Assembly: GCA_019114745.1 (NCBI GenBank)
Contig: DXEY01000005.1
Span: forward strand, 1 to 7,268
Reading direction: 5' to 3'
DNA length: 7,268 nt
DNA from: Candidatus Mediterraneibacter colneyensis
Lineage (GTDB): Bacteria > Bacillota > Clostridia > Lachnospirales > Lachnospiraceae
The notes under the pieces were generated by a model. It was not told the origin of the DNA and did not search any database. It saw only the letters and a list, made by a program, of their open reading frames with translations. Both the position numbers and the translations under genes were made by a program. Positions 5,728 to 7,268 of this stretch are shown here, one piece after another. How positions within the stretch are numbered: the first letter of the stretch is position 1; every line of letters begins with the position of its first letter.

Positions 5728-7268
5728 ATGGACATAACTGAGCGCCTTTTCGCGCTTCGGGCAGAAATGGAACGTGAGAAGATCGATATTTATATTGTAC
5801 CTTCCGACGACAGCCATCAGAGTGAATACGTGGGAGAGCATTTTAAAGCGCGGCAGTTCATTACCGGTTTTACCGGCTCTGCCGGGACAGCAGTCATCAC
5901 AGCAGGGGAAGCCGGGCTTTGGACGGACGGCCGCTATTTTATCCAGGCGGAAAACGAACTTGGCGGGAGTGGGATCACACTGTACAGATCCGGAGAGCCC
6001 GGCGTTGAGTCTCTCGAAACGTTCCTGGAGAAAAAGCTTCCGGCAGGCGGCGTGATCGGGTTTGACGGACGCACAGCAGGCGTGACGGAAGGAAAGCGCT
6101 ATTCTGATATTGCAAAAAAGAAGAACGGAAGCATCCGGTACGATACAGACCTGATCGGAAGGATATGGAACGACCGCCCTCCACTTTCCAGAGAGAAAGC
6201 ATTTCATCTGGAGGAGAAATATTCCGGGGAGAGCACCGCTTCCAAATTGGAGCGGGTACGCCGGGAGATGGATCGTGCGGGAGCGGATATCCATCTGCTT
6301 TCCAGTCTGGACGATATCGCCTGGCTGCTCAATATCCGGGGGAATGACATTCCCTGCTGTCCCCTTGTGCTGTCTTATCTGCTGCTGTACCGGGAACACG
6401 CGGTGCTCTATACAGATCCGGCAAAGTTCTCCGGCGGACTGGCAGAAATCCTGAGGGAAGACAAGGTGGAGCTCCGCCCATATGAGGCGGTCTACAGTGA
6501 TGTCTGCCGGATGGAACACGGAGTATCCGTCCTCCTCGATCCTGACCGGGTCAACTATACTCTGTACAAGAGCATCCCGGAGGATGTGACGGTCATTGAG
6601 CTGGAGAACCCGGAGATCCTGATGAAATCAAGGAAGAATGATGTGGAGGCAGCCAATATCAGGCGCGCCCATCTCAAAGACGCCGTCGCCCACACAAAGT
6701 TCATGTACTGGCTGAAACGTGTAGTGGAACATTCCAAAGACCAGATCATCACAGATCCTGAACCGGGGGAGGCGGTTACAGAGATTTCCGCTTCTGACAG
6801 GCTGGAGTCGCTGCGCTCAGAGCAGGAAGGATATCTGTGCCCGAGCTTTGAACCGATCAGTGCATTTGGGGAACATGGAGCCATCGTACACTACAGCGCC
6901 TCCCCGGAGAGCAATGCTGTTCTCCGAAAAGGAAAGATGCTTCTGACAGACACCGGCGGTCACTATATGGAAGGGTCCACCGATATCACGCGAACCGTCG
7001 CCCTCGGAGAGATCCCGCAGAAGGAAAAAGAGGACTTTACCCTGACTACGCGCGCGATGCTGCGCCTGATGAACACATGCTTTTTACACGGATGCAGCGG
7101 GGCAGGGCTGGACTGTATCGCAAGAGAAGTCTTCTGGAAGGAAAAAGTAAATTACAACCATGGTACGGGCCACGGAGTCGGATATCTTCTGAATGTCCAC
7201 GAAGCTCCCATTAATTTCCGCTGGAAGGAAGGGAAAGCTCCCGCGCCGGTACTGGAAAAAAATATGGT
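5728..7268 (+). CDS. Three-domain aminopeptidase P (Xaa-Pro aminopeptidase, peptidase M24), 3' end outside window
   Basis: An unbroken frame of 513 codons runs off the window end. Such enzymes, normally about 600 residues in this subfamily, remove the N-terminal residue before a proline in cytoplasmic peptides, using two Mn2+ or similar ions. An N-terminal creatinase-like domain spans about 1-155 (IYIVPSDDSHQSEYVGEHF, FTGFTGSAGTAVIT, GLWTDGRYFIQAE). A second one spans about 156-325 (LDDIAWLLNIRGNDIP is near its start). The pita-bread catalytic domain follows. Metal ligands Asp408 (LLTDTGGHY) and Asp419 (STDITRT) are 11 residues apart as usual, and His482 lies in NHGTGHGVG. His388 (GAIVHYSA), His478 and His491 (NVHEAP) match the conserved catalytic histidines of human XPNPEP1 in spacing. 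The two glutamate ligands should fall just past the window end. AGGAGG (5714-5719) lies 8 bases before the ATG. It has its own promoter and no evident functional link to the decarboxylase. Confidence 0.93.
   Translation, partial: MDITERLFALRAEMEREKIDIYIVPSDDSHQSEYVGEHFKARQFITGFTGSAGTAVITAGEAGLWTDGRYFIQAENELGGSGITLYRSGEPGVESLETFLEKKLPAGGVIGFDGRTAGVTEGKRYSDIAKKKNGSIRYDTDLIGRIWNDRPPLSREKAFHLEEKYSGESTASKLERVRREMDRAGADIHLLSSLDDIAWLLNIRGNDIPCCPLVLSYLLLYREHAVLYTDPAKFSGGLAEILREDKVELRPYEAVYSDVCRMEHGVSVLLDPDRVNYTLYKSIPEDVTVIELENPEILMKSRKNDVEAANIRRAHLKDAVAHTKFMYWLKRVVEHSKDQIITDPEPGEAVTEISASDRLESLRSEQEGYLCPSFEPISAFGEHGAIVHYSASPESNAVLRKGKMLLTDTGGHYMEGSTDITRTVALGEIPQKEKEDFTLTTRAMLRLMNTCFLHGCSGAGLDCIAREVFWKEKVNYNHGTGHGVGYLLNVHEAPINFRWKEGKAPAPVLEKNM

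Noticed and set aside
5704..6519. Minus-strand open frame of 271 codons opposite the aminopeptidase gene
   Set aside because: The + strand frame here is continuous and matches a three-domain aminopeptidase P from end to end. The antisense translation has no recognisable features.
1..7268. tRNA/rRNA genes, CRISPR arrays, insertion sequences or attachment sites
   Set aside because: I looked for cloverleaf ends, regularly spaced repeats, transposase-like peptides and terminal inverted repeats and saw none. The window is almost fully occupied by metabolic genes.

Overview
The window looks like chromosomal DNA from an anaerobic Firmicute, most probably a gut Clostridia/Lachnospiraceae member. The reasons are strong AGGAGG-type ribosome binding sites, compact same-strand operons with intrinsic terminators, sigma-A-like promoters, and a five-gene biotin-dependent decarboxylase cluster of a kind I associate with that family. 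The taxon is inferred from style and gene content; no marker gene in the window proves it.

Layout (all genes on the + strand). Bases 2-148 are the last 48 codons of an AraC-family regulator, closed by a hairpin terminator (173-210). A 189-base gap then holds a good TTGAAA-17-TATACT promoter (243-271) and a roughly 60-base leader. The operon at 338-5564 runs: an MmdA/12S-like acyl-CoA carboxyltransferase (338-1777), an OadG-like membrane lipoprotein (1792-2562), a biotin carboxyl carrier protein (2579-2956), the Na+-pump beta subunit OadB (2980-4131) and an OadA/5S-type oxaloacetate/pyruvate carboxyltransferase without its own biotin domain (best start 4149, to 5564). Gaps are only 14-23 bases and each gene has its own Shine-Dalgarno. 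A textbook terminator (5584-5620) ends the operon. A second promoter (5623-5651, extended -10) follows and drives a three-domain aminopeptidase P (from 5728), which is cut by the window end.

How the genes fit together: carboxyltransferases move a carboxyl group from a carboxylated substrate onto biotin on the carrier protein. OadB then releases it as CO2 while exporting Na+, and the OadG-like protein should tether the soluble parts to the membrane. No biotin carboxylase is present, so the set reads as a decarboxylase or transcarboxylase rather than an ATP-driven carboxylase. The notable point is that two different carboxyltransferases, one for CoA esters and one for oxaloacetate/pyruvate, apparently share one biotin carrier and one pump. 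This resembles the soluble 12S-5S-1.3S transcarboxylase of Propionibacterium joined to a sodium pump. The CoA-type subunit has clearly altered active-site motifs, and the OadG-like subunit carries a large extracytoplasmic domain. These are the two parts of the window most worth following up.
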